A stretch of 9,462 bases of DNA from Gelria sp. (GCA_012839665.1 DUMX01000274.1:1-9462); one strand, 5' to 3'. Positions 1 to 6,484 are shown, numbered from the stretch's first letter. The notes: generated by a model from the sequence alone, not told the origin. Translations and numbers: made by a program.

Positions 1-96
1 ATGATTCGTATCGAAGAAAACCACTGGGCCCGATTCAGCGCCATGGAAAAAGCCCTGCAACAAATGCAAAGCCAAAGCGACTGGCTCTTCGCTCAA
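1..96 (+). other. fliD: Inverted fragment holding the authentic FliD C-terminal residues
   Basis: The plus strand reads MIRIEENHWARFSAMEKALQ, then QMQSQSDWLFAQ. The first 22 codons duplicate the last authentic codons of the minus-strand fliD. The next ten (QSQSDWLFAQ, from the loop) match the usual FliD ending, in which a coiled-coil segment with an F-x-A-M-E-K-A motif is followed by a Q/N-S-Q-S-x-W-L stretch. Beyond base 97 the frame runs into the inverted copy and gives a meaningless tail (PFVAGLFPWR, stop at 127-129). This is not a separate gene; it is the missing 3' part of fliD in flipped orientation. Confidence 0.85.
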
Positions 97-163
97 CCAT
101 TTGTTGCAGGGCTTTTTCCATGGCGCTGAATCGGGCCCAGTGGTTTTCTTCGATACGAATCAT
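1..163. repeat. Terminal perfect inverted repeat, left end (likely fold-back chimera)
   Basis: Bases 1-66 are the exact reverse complement of 98-163, with a 31-base loop at 67-97. The arms lie inside the fliD coding sequence. Read on the plus strand, 1-96 encodes a normal FliD C-terminus running through the loop (ending QSQSDWLFAQ), while the minus-strand fliD from the right loses its family ending exactly at 98. The true gene therefore continues from the arm into the loop as read on the plus strand, and the join at 97/98 is false. A perfect hairpin at the very end of the sequence that breaks a conserved gene points to an inverted chimera from genome amplification or assembly. Confidence 0.93.
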
Positions 164-1519
164 ACGGTTTTGCATTTCTTCCAGGCGTTTATCCATTTGG
201 CTGATTTCCCGGCCCAGGTAGCTTTCGTCGGCTCCGATGACATTTCTTCCGGCGGTGCTGGCGATGGATTCCATTTGGGATTTCAGCATATCATCCAGTT
301 TACGGGCGATACCCTGGGCTTTAGGGTCTGCGGAGGCGTTGTTGAAAATCTTGGCAACGCCTTCCAGGTCATCGGTCAGGGCCGCACGTAGTTTGTTTTC
401 ATCAATGTATAGTTTACCGTGGTCTTTCCAGTCTGGCGAAGTTGTAATACCGATGGAGCTAAGAGTCTTATAGTTTGACCCGGTCTCTACTGCATCACCT
501 ACAGTCATGCGCAGGCTGCTGGCAATGGAACTCAGCATGGAATCGGCTCGGAAAAGGCCGCTGCGGGCTTTTTCTTCCCATTTCTCGATGTCTTTTTCCT
601 TCATGTCTTCTTTTTGTTCGTCAGTCAGGGGTGGGAAATCACGGTAGCGCTTTTCACCCAGTTTAGTGCCCAGGTCTTCTATGATGGTGTTGTACTGTTC
701 AACGAAGGATTTAATCTGGTCTACCATCGAGTCAATGTCTTTGCCTACGGTCAGGGTAACATTGCCCTCCTGTTTGAGGGTCATGGTTATGCCTACGAGG
801 TTGACCTGGTTGGAGCCAAACTCCATTGTCTGCCCACCATTAAGTTGGATTTGGGCATTGGTGCCTGCAGATAACACGCCATCGGTATGTTCAGCCGGAT
901 TGTACAGATTAAGGTTTTTCAAAATATCATTTTCATCTGCTACGACCTTGATATAATTATCTGCACCTGTAGAAGTGGACATCAGGAATAGGCGCCCTAC
1001 GTTTTCGTCATACATGGCGCGAATACCAGTTTTGCCCGACTCACCGTTGATTTTGGCTGCGATCATTTGCACAGTATCGTTCTCGCTGACATTGATAGTT
1101 GCTTGAGACTCTATATCGTCTTTACCTTGAATGGTGAAGCTACCGCTAACGATTGGTTCGCTTATTTCTGCAGATGATTGGGCAGTAGCAGCTTTAGCAG
1201 TCGCAAGAACACTGATGGAGTAGGAGCCTTCCAGGGTATTGGGTCCACCAGTTGCAGTAAGAATTGTTTCGTCTGAGGAGCTTACTTTTTTGGCTAAAAA
1301 GGCTCCCTGAAGTCTGAGGTTAAATACGTTTTGCTCGCGGAAAGTTCTTAAGCTGTTATTAATGCTGCGATAGTCGTCGCGTTTCCATTCCAGAAGGGCT
1401 TTCTGCTGGAATTGGCGGTCGACTTTTATTTGTTCGATGCGCATGAGGTTTTTGACGATGTTTTCGGTATCCATGCCGCTGGCAATGCCACCGAAGCGGA
1501 TACGGTCGATAGAATACAT
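98..1519 (-). CDS. fliD: Flagellar filament cap protein FliD (HAP2), 3' end lost at the palindrome
   Basis: FliD caps the tip of the flagellar filament and helps exported flagellin fold and insert. The N-terminus (IRFGGIASGMDTENIVKNLM, residues 7-26) is the hallmark of the FliD N-terminal domain, followed by a segment with paired basic residues and heptad spacing (about 27-60). The C-terminal coiled-coil region reaches AMEKALQQM. The start is the ATG at 1517-1519, because AAAGGAGG lies 7 bases upstream; an in-frame ATG 12 codons earlier has no such site. About 474 codons are authentic. After base 98 the frame enters the inverted repeat and picks up 20 false residues, with a stop at about 35; the real ending is encoded on the plus strand at 67-96. 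In B. subtilis flaG precedes fliD, but here no flaG is seen. Confidence 0.93.
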
Positions 1520-1526
1520 GGGAATT

Positions 1527-1534
1527 CCTCCTTT
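1527..1534 (-). promoter_or_regulatory. Ribosome binding site that sets the fliD start
   Basis: AAAGGAGG on the minus strand, 7 bases before the ATG at 1517-1519. It lies after the upstream in-frame ATG at 1553-1555, so the shorter protein beginning MYSIDRIRFGG is the likely product. Confidence 0.85.
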
Positions 1535-1550
1535 CGGGGTTTGGGGAATA

Positions 1551-1590
1551 GACACAGATTCACAGATTTAATGGATTTACACAGATTTTT
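1551..1590 (-). repeat. CACAGATT-type repeat, solo copy upstream of fliD
   Basis: On the plus strand this reads GACACAGATT, then CACAGATTT, a degenerate ATGGATTT unit, and ACACAGATTTTTT. It has the same build as the ends of the two GxxExxY cassettes (a GAC start, several spaced copies of one unit, then a T-run), but with CACAGATT in place of ACACTGAA or CGCGGAA. No GxxExxY gene is attached. On the coding strand it ends about 16 bases before the fliD ribosome binding site. Confidence 0.6.
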
Positions 1591-1618
1591 TTTGACACTG
1601 AAGTTATTTTTTAAAAAA
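1588..1618 (-). repeat. Short ACTGAA-type repeat fragment
   Basis: On the plus strand TTTTTTGACACTGAA is followed at once by GTTATTTTTTAAAAAA. This matches the outer and inner ends of the 69/70-bp repeats at 2548-2616 and 3194-3263 with their central units deleted. It directly abuts the CACAGATT-type repeat, so two variants are stacked or nested at one site. Confidence 0.6.
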
Positions 1619-1633
1619 TTATTTACCAGAATT

Positions 1634-1669
1634 AGATGCGGATTGCGCGGATCCACGCGGATTTCCGCA
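1634..1669 (-). repeat. GCGGATT-type repeat fragment
   Basis: On the plus strand there are three spaced units: ATGCGGATT, GCGCGGATCC and ACGCGGATTT, followed by CCGCAG. They resemble the CGCGGAA units that bound the 6496-6983 cassette and the CGCGGAT unit at 4622-4650. This is a third repeat variant in the same intergenic region. Confidence 0.5.
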
Positions 1670-1673
1670 GTTT

Positions 1674-1705
1674 TTCCTATTTTAAAATAGGAAACTAAAG
1701 TTTCC
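1674..1705. repeat. Two overlapping palindromes
   Basis: Bases 1674-1693 form a perfect 20-base palindrome, TTCCTATTTTAAAATAGGAA. Bases 1690-1705 form a second inverted repeat (GGAAACT, two A, AGTTTCC) that shares four bases with the first, so the two hairpins are partly mutually exclusive in RNA. On the minus strand the second hairpin is followed by TATTTTAAAA. It might act as a weak terminator after csrA, but the stem is AT-rich and the T-run is short. Confidence 0.4.
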
Positions 1706-1801
1706 GCTATTATTCTCTTACAGCAATCCCCGCGAAGGCTGAAGCTTCCGCTACGGGTACGGGCGCATACGGTGCCTCCGCTACTACTAGACTTCCGCTA
1801 C
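1701..1801. repeat. Cluster of TTCCGCTAC units between csrA and fliD
   Basis: Four copies of a ten-base unit occur on the plus strand: TTTCCGCTAT (1701-1710), CTTCCGCTAC (1745-1754), CCTCCGCTAC (1775-1784) and CTTCCGCTAC (1792-1801). Spacing is irregular. I see no coding potential here. Together with the repeats at 1551-1669 they fill most of the 340-base gap between csrA and fliD, where hag and flaG lie in B. subtilis. The rest of the gap (1802-1859) shows nothing I can name. Confidence 0.5.
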
Positions 1802-1859
1802 TGACATTTTTATTTATTTTACAGCCGCTGAGTGCCGGGGAGTCCGCGTATTTTGCCTA

Positions 1860-2084
1860 TTACTTTTCTTGCATTTTTTTAAGTTGTTCAACGGTGGGGA
1901 GGTGTTGGGTGGCCTCCCGGTTAGCTTTTTGGATTTCGTTGTAAATTTCTTTGCGGTGGACGCTGATGGAGCGAGGGGCATCTATGCCGATTTTTATAAT
2001 GTCGCCCTGTACGTCAATCACGTTAATTTCGATGTTGTCGCCAATGATGATGCTTTCACCTTTGCGGCGGCTGAGTACTAGCAT
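1860..2084 (-). CDS. csrA: Carbon storage regulator CsrA
   Basis: CsrA is a small dimeric RNA-binding protein that blocks translation by binding GGA-containing hairpins over ribosome sites. In B. subtilis its main target is the flagellin (hag) leader. The 74-residue sequence is full length for a Gram-positive CsrA and starts with the family signature MLVLSRRKGESIIIGDNIEI. The VHRKEIYNEIQ stretch (about residues 42-52) forms the helix after the beta strands, and R43 lies in the RNA-contact region. Its ATG is one base after the fliW stop, with GGAGGGG upstream inside the fliW 3' end, so the two are probably translationally coupled. Its usual target gene hag is not in this window. Confidence 0.96.
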   Translation of the reverse strand: MLVLSRRKGESIIIGDNIEINVIDVQGDIIKIGIDAPRSISVHRKEIYNEIQKANREATQHLPTVEQLKKMQEK

Positions 2085-2085
2085 A

Positions 2086-2541
2086 TTATTTCCCCTCCTC
2101 GGCAGATTTTTTATCTTCCGGGAAGAGAGGGTGCTTAGTTTTATAATCGGTTTTTTCAGGGATAAACTGTAGTCCTAAATTTTTTTCTATATTTATGACC
2201 ACCGGTGCCATGAGGTTGGCGGTCGCTTTTTTAAAATCTTTGGGTACGGTTAAAACAGTTAATACGATAAGGGGCGGATTTTCTTGGGGAATTTCTAATT
2301 GCTGTATAACCATATCGGATAATTTTATTTGGTAATCGGCGAAAAATGTAAAGGGGTCAGCCAGGAGCAGGCACAGCTCTGCTTCTTTAACGGATTGCAG
2401 GTAGAAAAAGGGGCTGTTTTCTTCCAGGGGAATGAGGATGAATTCTTTTTCCGCCTCAAAGCCGGGAAGGCCCTCGGGAAAGTTAATGATATCGGATTTG
2501 GATATGGTTAGTTCGCCAAAAAGGGCGGTTTGTATTTGCAT
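2086..2541 (-). CDS. fliW: Flagellar assembly factor FliW
   Basis: FliW binds flagellin and CsrA in turn. Free FliW sequesters CsrA and so relieves repression of flagellin translation once flagellin is exported. The 151 residues are typical in length. The FPEGLPGFE motif near residues 21-29 and the segment PFFYLQSVKEAELCLLLADP (about 44-63) are characteristic. The start ATG has AAAGGAGG 6 bases upstream; this ribosome site lies at the end of the 69-base repeat at 2548-2616. csrA follows after a single base. The gene sits between yviE and csrA, as in B. subtilis. Confidence 0.95.
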   Translation of the reverse strand: MQIQTALFGELTISKSDIINFPEGLPGFEAEKEFILIPLEENSPFFYLQSVKEAELCLLLADPFTFFADYQIKLSDMVIQQLEIPQENPPLIVLTVLTVPKDFKKATANLMAPVVINIEKNLGLQFIPEKTDYKTKHPLFPEDKKSAEEGK

Positions 2542-2547
2542 GAGGGA

Positions 2548-2616
2548 CCTCCTTTAATTTTTTGACACTGAATACACTGAAGGCTATGAAGGACACTGAA
2601 TTATTTTTTAAAAACT
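2548..2616 (-). repeat. 69-bp ACTGAA-type repeat, solo copy between yviE and fliW
   Basis: It matches 3194-3263 with only two substitutions and a one-base A-run difference. The plus strand holds GACACTGAATACACTGAA at 2564-2581, then a third ACACTGAA unit, then TTATTTTTTAAAAA. The far end corresponds to the last codon and stop region of the GxxExxY gene at 3254-3634, so this looks like a right-hand cassette end without the gene. On the coding strand it finishes in TTAAAGGAGG, which serves as the ribosome site of fliW. Confidence 0.85.
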
Positions 2617-2622
2617 ATTATT

Positions 2623-3183
2623 TTACACCAGTTGGTTGAGTTTGGTGTCGTGCCAGGAGAATTTTAGGTAGTTTTTTTGTTCGATATAGAGGTTTACTTT
2701 GCCCCATTGGAAGTTGTTTTCTACGGTTCCGCGGTGTAGTTTGAGGTCAACCTGGCCTCGTATTAGTTCTATTTCTACTGGGCGAATATCCCAGTTTATT
2801 TCCGGAGGTTGTTTGGGAATAGCAGTAACGTTGAAATCTACCATATCGTCCATTTTGGTAGCTGCTATTTCTTCCAGGGTTATGCCTTTTTCAATATGTC
2901 CCAGCATGTCGCCTTCGGCGGCAATTTCTCCTATTGTTTCCAGAGCAGTTTGCATTCCGAGATCGGCATAGTAACGGGAAAACTGCGAAGGTGTCCTTTT
3001 ACCCATATCGGCAAAGCATTGGCTCTGGTCTATGTATACGCGGGGACGGGGGGAATGTATTTTTAGTTCCGGTTTTTTTATGTCGAGTTCGATTTTGGGT
3101 TGGGTAGTGCGTAAAGCCAAAAAGGGCTTTTGGATGTCAAGCCCTATCTGGGCAAATTGTTGGTCGATACGTATTTGTAGCAT
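2623..3183 (-). CDS. yviE: DUF6470 / YviE-like flagellar-region protein
   Basis: A 186-residue protein with no signal peptide or membrane segment. The N-terminal half repeats short strands such as MLQIRIDQQFAQIGLDIQKP and IELDIKKPELKIHSP, alternating charged and hydrophobic residues. The middle (about residues 60-105) is more helical, and the C-terminus returns to strands (INWDIRPVEIELIRGQVDLK). The pattern and the position between flgL and fliW match B. subtilis YviE, whose function is not established. The ATG has AAAGGAGGGG about 8 bases upstream, inside the repeat at 3194-3263. The gene is bracketed by two nearly identical direct repeats, so recombination between them could delete it. Family assignment rests on context and overall look. 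Confidence 0.82.
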   Translation of the reverse strand: MLQIRIDQQFAQIGLDIQKPFLALRTTQPKIELDIKKPELKIHSPRPRVYIDQSQCFADMGKRTPSQFSRYYADLGMQTALETIGEIAAEGDMLGHIEKGITLEEIAATKMDDMVDFNVTAIPKQPPEINWDIRPVEIELIRGQVDLKLHRGTVENNFQWGKVNLYIEQKNYLKFSWHDTKLNQLV

Positions 3184-3193
3184 TCTCCCAGCC

Positions 3194-3263
3194 CCTCCTT
3201 TAATTTTTTGACACTGAATACACTGAAGACTATGAAAGACACTGAATTATTTTTTAAAAAACT
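3194..3263 (-). repeat. 70-bp ACTGAA-type repeat, 3' end of GxxExxY cassette 1
   Basis: This is the partner of 2548-2616. It contains GACACTGAATACACTGAA at 3210-3227, a third ACACTGAA unit at 3239-3246, and the A/T palindrome ATTTTTTAAAAAA. The last two codons and the TAA stop of the GxxExxY gene lie inside it. On the coding strand it ends in AAAGGAGG, the ribosome site of yviE. Confidence 0.85.
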
Positions 3264-3658
3264 TTTCTCATTACTTTGAGCTTGTTGCCAAAGTTTATTA
3301 ATAACCCTACTTTCATACTAGTTGCTTTTAAATAATTTACTAATTGTACTTCATGTGCACTGACAAGTTCGTTGACAGCTTTTAGTTCAACTAGCACTTT
3401 ATCCTCAACTACCAGGTCAGCATAGTATTCTCCTATCACTTGACCTTTGTAGTAAACTTTAAGTGGGTGCTGTTGTTTTATCTCAAGCCCCTGTTCCTTA
3501 AGCTCAAGTACCAGGGCATTCTCATAAACCTTTTCTAAAAAACCTGCTCCTAATTCCCTAAATATATTATAGGCTGACCCTATAATTTTGCTGGTTAAAT
3601 CAGAATAAATATAATTATTATCAGTGTAATTCATAAATTTTCAGCGTCCTTCAGTGTC
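3210..3658 (-). mobile_element. GxxExxY cassette 1 (ACTGAA-type ends), putative mobile element
   Basis: About 449 bp inserted between flgL and yviE, adjacent genes in the B. subtilis order. The ends are inverted: GACACTGAA at 3210-3218 and its complement TTCAGTGTC at 3650-3658, each followed inward by further CTGAA units. On the coding strand the 5' end reads GACACTGAAGGACGCTGAA and the 3' end TTCAGTGTATTCAGTGTC. The only gene inside is GxxExxY, oriented with the operon. No transposase or clear target-site duplication is seen, so mobility is inferred from the ends, the second cassette at 6496-6983 and the solo copies. Confidence 0.55.
3254..3634 (-). CDS. GxxExxY protein, predicted PD-(D/E)XK nuclease fold (copy 1)
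   Basis: A 126-residue protein of the GxxExxY family, whose cellular role is unknown. The naming motif is GFLEKVY at residues 31-37. Residues D73 (YYAD), E83 and K85 (VELKA) fit the metal-binding core of the PD-(D/E)XK nuclease superfamily, followed by HEVQLVNYLKAT (94-105) and the conserved GLLINFG (110-116). No DNA-binding domain is fused. By eye it shares about 74 of 126 aligned residues with the copy at 6550-6960, so the two are not a recent duplication. Its ribosome site is weak: a GAAGGA inside the terminal repeat about 13 bases before the ATG. Codons 3-6 overlap a further ACACTGA repeat unit. The stop lies in the repeat at the other end. The fold and motifs are clear; activity is untested. 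Confidence 0.9.
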   Translation of the reverse strand: MNYTDNNYIYSDLTSKIIGSAYNIFRELGAGFLEKVYENALVLELKEQGLEIKQQHPLKVYYKGQVIGEYYADLVVEDKVLVELKAVNELVSAHEVQLVNYLKATSMKVGLLINFGNKLKVMRKVF

Positions 3659-3672
3659 TATAATTTCCCCAT

Positions 3673-4599
3673 CTAGCGCAGGAAGTCGATTAGGGTGGGT
3701 TGGATGATACGGGCGCCGGCGGCCAGGGAGGAACGGTAGACGTTTTCCTGCATTTTCAGGTTCATGATAACTTCTGCCATGTCGGCATCTTCATTTTGGG
3801 AAAGCAAATCCGTAAAGGAAATGCGGGTGCCTTCCAGGCGGTTTTGCTGTAATTCCAGGCGGTTGACTTTGGCTCCGATGGTGGAACGGGCAGTTAGGAG
3901 ATCGGTCATTTTGTTATCTATTTTACCCAGGGCAGCATCGACTTCAGGGAGATCGCCACTGCGAATATCCTGTTCTAATTTATTTAAAACAGCGAAAATA
4001 CCATTATCTACAGGTAAAGCTGGATCGCTATTATCTATATCTATAAAAAAGTTCTGCATGGTTTTATTAGTAACGTTGTACTGGAATTTAATACCGGTGC
4101 TAATCTCTACTTCTAGTCCCTCGTCGTTACCAACCCAAACAAGATTTCCGGCATCTTCTTGATATGGTTTTTCGGTAACATTGCTGCCTCCAAATATGTA
4201 TTTACTACCATATGTGGTGTTAGTAACTATTTTTAGTTGGTCAGTAAGTTCACTGATTTCATCAGCTATGGCATCCCGTGCAGTTTGGTCATTAGTGCTA
4301 TTGGCTGCTTTTACCGTCAGTTCACGTACACGATGTAATACGCTTCCGATGTCGTTGAGTGCACTATCGGTAGTTTCCATGAAGTTTATTACTTCCCCGA
4401 TATTACGCAGGTATTGTTCGCTCTCGGTAATGTCGGTACGCAAGCGCAGTGATTTTACCAATCCTGCCGGGTTATCTGAAGGTTTATTGAGCTTGCGGGT
4501 GGTTGCCAGCTGGCGATTATATTTCTCCAACTGATACATGTTTGTATTCATATTTCGTCTGAGGTCGTTGACCAGCATGTTGTTGGTAACACGAAACAT
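3673..4599 (-). CDS. flgL: Flagellar hook-filament junction protein FlgL (HAP3)
   Basis: FlgL forms, with FlgK, the adaptor between hook and filament and is homologous to flagellin. The N-terminus (MFRVTNNMLVNDLRRNMNTN) and the segment RKLNKPSDNPAGLVKSLRLR (about 36-55) are the flagellin-type N-terminal D0/D1 helix. The C-terminus (ENVYRSSLAAGARIIQPTLI, then DFLR at the end) is the matching D0 helix. Length is about 308 residues, normal for the family. I chose the ATG at 4597-4599 because AAAAGGAG sits 8 bases upstream; the earlier in-frame ATG at 4618-4620 lies before that site and abuts a repeat. Its neighbours are flgK upstream and, downstream, the inserted GxxExxY cassette that separates it from yviE. 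Confidence 0.95.
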   Translation of the reverse strand: MFRVTNNMLVNDLRRNMNTNMYQLEKYNRQLATTRKLNKPSDNPAGLVKSLRLRTDITESEQYLRNIGEVINFMETTDSALNDIGSVLHRVRELTVKAANSTNDQTARDAIADEISELTDQLKIVTNTTYGSKYIFGGSNVTEKPYQEDAGNLVWVGNDEGLEVEISTGIKFQYNVTNKTMQNFFIDIDNSDPALPVDNGIFAVLNKLEQDIRSGDLPEVDAALGKIDNKMTDLLTARSTIGAKVNRLELQQNRLEGTRISFTDLLSQNEDADMAEVIMNLKMQENVYRSSLAAGARIIQPTLIDFLR

Positions 4600-4607
4600 A
4601 TTTTCAA

Positions 4608-4615
4608 CTCCTTTT
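4608..4615 (-). promoter_or_regulatory. Ribosome binding site that sets the flgL start
   Basis: AAAAGGAG on the minus strand, 8 bases before the ATG at 4597-4599. It rules against the ATG at 4618-4620, which would add MLKGVEN to the conserved N-terminus. Confidence 0.8.
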
Positions 4616-4621
4616 AACATG

Positions 4622-4650
4622 GACGCGGATAACGCTGATTACAGAGATTT
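4622..4650 (-). repeat. Mixed CGCGGAT/CGCTGATT repeat, solo copy between flgK and flgL
   Basis: The plus strand reads GACGCGGATAACGCTGATT, then ACAGAGATTTT: three spaced units, each ending GAT, after a GAC start. This is the same layout as the cassette ends at 3210 and 6496, with a fourth sequence variant and no gene attached. It fills almost the whole space between the flgK stop (4655) and the flgL ribosome site. Confidence 0.6.
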
Positions 4651-4654
4651 TCGT

Positions 4655-6478
4655 TTATCTCCCCACTAGTCCCATACGGTTTATTATTACTTCCATGGCT
4701 TCGTCGATGGAGGTAATGAAACGGGAGGCGGCGTTATAGGCATGTTGGAATCTGATTAAGTTAGTCATTTCTTCATCCAGGGAGACTCCGGAGACGGACT
4801 GGCGCTTATTTTCCAGTTCATTCAGGAGGACTTCCTGGTTTTTTAGTACGCGCTGGGATTCCTGGCTTAGTACGCCAATGTCAGCACATACTGAGCGCCA
4901 GTAGTCGTCATCGGATACCTGGCGAATTGTGCCAGTGACTTCTGTAGCATCAGTATCGCCTAATTTAAAAGTACCACTATGGGAATAAAAGGTCAGTTGG
5001 TTCCCGTTGCAGCGTACCATGATTTTGCCTTTTAAAACACCATTATTAACAGTATCGATTTGCTCCTGCAGCGCAACCGCCAGGTCGTGCATGTTTTGAA
5101 TGGGAGCCGGGTCTGGGGGTGTTGCGTTATTATTAACTGTTATAGATGTAGGTACATTATCTATAGTAATGGTAACGGAATACGGAAAAGGATTCACACT
5201 TAAATTAATTTCACCCGAATCTACTCGCCACTCACTATTATTCAAATAATGTTTCAGCTGGGCGATTTCCAGGGCCACACTGCCATCCCCGAAATTAGCC
5301 TTTATCAGGTTATCCGCTTCATCTTCACCCCAGGTAGGACTGGCGGCGGCAGCGATGTTTTTCGAGTCCTTTATAATATCTTCATCTAAACTCATAAACT
5401 TGGCCCAATCATATGGTTCGTTTATATTAGTCGGCTGGTTGAAAAAGTTTCTCCCATCCGGATAGAGGTATTCATTTTCTTTATCATTATTCAAGCTGTA
5501 CCCACTGCGATGGATGCTGTTGGTGTTAATAATAATGGTCTTGGCCAGAGCATTCAAATCATCAATCATATTAGGAATAATCTCTTTGTAATCCGAAGAG
5601 TCGTCTTCATTACCACTACTTCCCCGGGCATCGAGCAGACCGCGAAGCTCTCCGCCGGAAATTTTGGCCCGGGTTTGGGTATCTTCCCAAATAACCATAT
5701 ACATTTCCTGTTGAGTATTTACTCCCAGGCGGTTATAATTTTTGCCTTCTACCAGTACCCGATCCCCTAACTGCAGGGTGACCATATTATTTTTATTAGT
5801 AAAGACCTTAATATCGGCAATACGGCTCAAGTCGTCAATTAACAAATCTCTTTTATCTAATAAATCATTAGGCCGCTTTCCGGAAATGGTAACCGCCAGT
5901 ATCTGCTGGTTTAAATCGGCAATCTGCATGGCAATGGAGTTTACCTCATCCACTTTGACTTTTACCTGGGCATTTACGTCTTCCCTTAGTTCGACCAGCT
6001 GGCGATGGGTGTGGTTAAAGGCCTCTGCCAGGGACATGCCGCGCTGGACCACCACTGCTCGTACTGCTTCGCTTTCAGGGTGTAAAGACAGGTCCTGCCA
6101 GGATTCCCAGAACATATCCATAACTCCCCGTAATCCGTCTTTAGTTGGTTCATTAAGGATAACTTCTATTTTGGCCAGGGTGTTTTGCATGGCGTCCCAA
6201 TAGCCTTCAGCTTTGTTTTCATGCCGGATTTGCGAGTCGACAAATTCGTCTCTGATGCGGTTAATAGCAGCAATATCAACCCCGGTCCCTAATTGCCCGG
6301 CTTTGCCGCTTTGGACTAAGGCGGGACTATGCCAGGGAGGGGTGGTAACGATATCTGGTACCTGCCTGGTATAACCCGGGGTATTGGCATTGGCAATATT
6401 ATGCCCGGTAACGCTTAATGCGGTTTGATGCATTAAAACCGAGCGTTTTCCAATCTCTAAACTAAAGAAGTTTGACAA
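4655..6478 (-). CDS. flgK: Flagellar hook-associated protein FlgK (HAP1)
   Basis: FlgK forms the first ring of the hook-filament junction. The N-terminus (FFSLEIGKRSVLMHQTALSV, residues 4-23, then TGHNIANANTPGYTRQ) is the conserved rod/hook/HAP signature. The C-terminus has the matching motif (LDEEMTNLIRFQHAYNAASR, then FITSIDEAMEVIINRMG). The variable central domain lies between. At 607 residues it is within the family range. The first codon is TTG at 6476-6478; a purine-rich AAGGGGGA lies 6 bases upstream and the family N-terminus begins there, with no nearer ATG. That ribosome site adjoins the 3' end of cassette 2. The chaperone gene flgN is upstream, beyond the inserted cassette, and flgL follows after a short repeat. 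Confidence 0.95.
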   Translation of the reverse strand: MSNFFSLEIGKRSVLMHQTALSVTGHNIANANTPGYTRQVPDIVTTPPWHSPALVQSGKAGQLGTGVDIAAINRIRDEFVDSQIRHENKAEGYWDAMQNTLAKIEVILNEPTKDGLRGVMDMFWESWQDLSLHPESEAVRAVVVQRGMSLAEAFNHTHRQLVELREDVNAQVKVKVDEVNSIAMQIADLNQQILAVTISGKRPNDLLDKRDLLIDDLSRIADIKVFTNKNNMVTLQLGDRVLVEGKNYNRLGVNTQQEMYMVIWEDTQTRAKISGGELRGLLDARGSSGNEDDSSDYKEIIPNMIDDLNALAKTIIINTNSIHRSGYSLNNDKENEYLYPDGRNFFNQPTNINEPYDWAKFMSLDEDIIKDSKNIAAAASPTWGEDEADNLIKANFGDGSVALEIAQLKHYLNNSEWRVDSGEINLSVNPFPYSVTITIDNVPTSITVNNNATPPDPAPIQNMHDLAVALQEQIDTVNNGVLKGKIMVRCNGNQLTFYSHSGTFKLGDTDATEVTGTIRQVSDDDYWRSVCADIGVLSQESQRVLKNQEVLLNELENKRQSVSGVSLDEEMTNLIRFQHAYNAASRFITSIDEAMEVIINRMGLVGR

Positions 6479-6484
6479 TCTAAA

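Noticed and set aside
1551..1669. A CRISPR array
   Set aside because: The repeat units are 7-10 bases, vary in sequence and have no uniform spacers; no cas gene is present.
1690..1715. A terminator after csrA
   Set aside because: The GGAAACT hairpin is AT-rich with a tiny loop and is followed by TATTTTAAAA, not a T-run; too weak to call.
3764..4534. Plus-strand open frames of 132 and 117 codons inside flgL
   Set aside because: They are antisense shadows of flgL with no recognisable domain or ribosome site.
5742..6203. Plus-strand open frame of 153 codons inside flgK
   Set aside because: It lies fully antisense to the well-conserved FlgK N-terminal region, has low-complexity Ser/Arg/Thr composition and no family resemblance.
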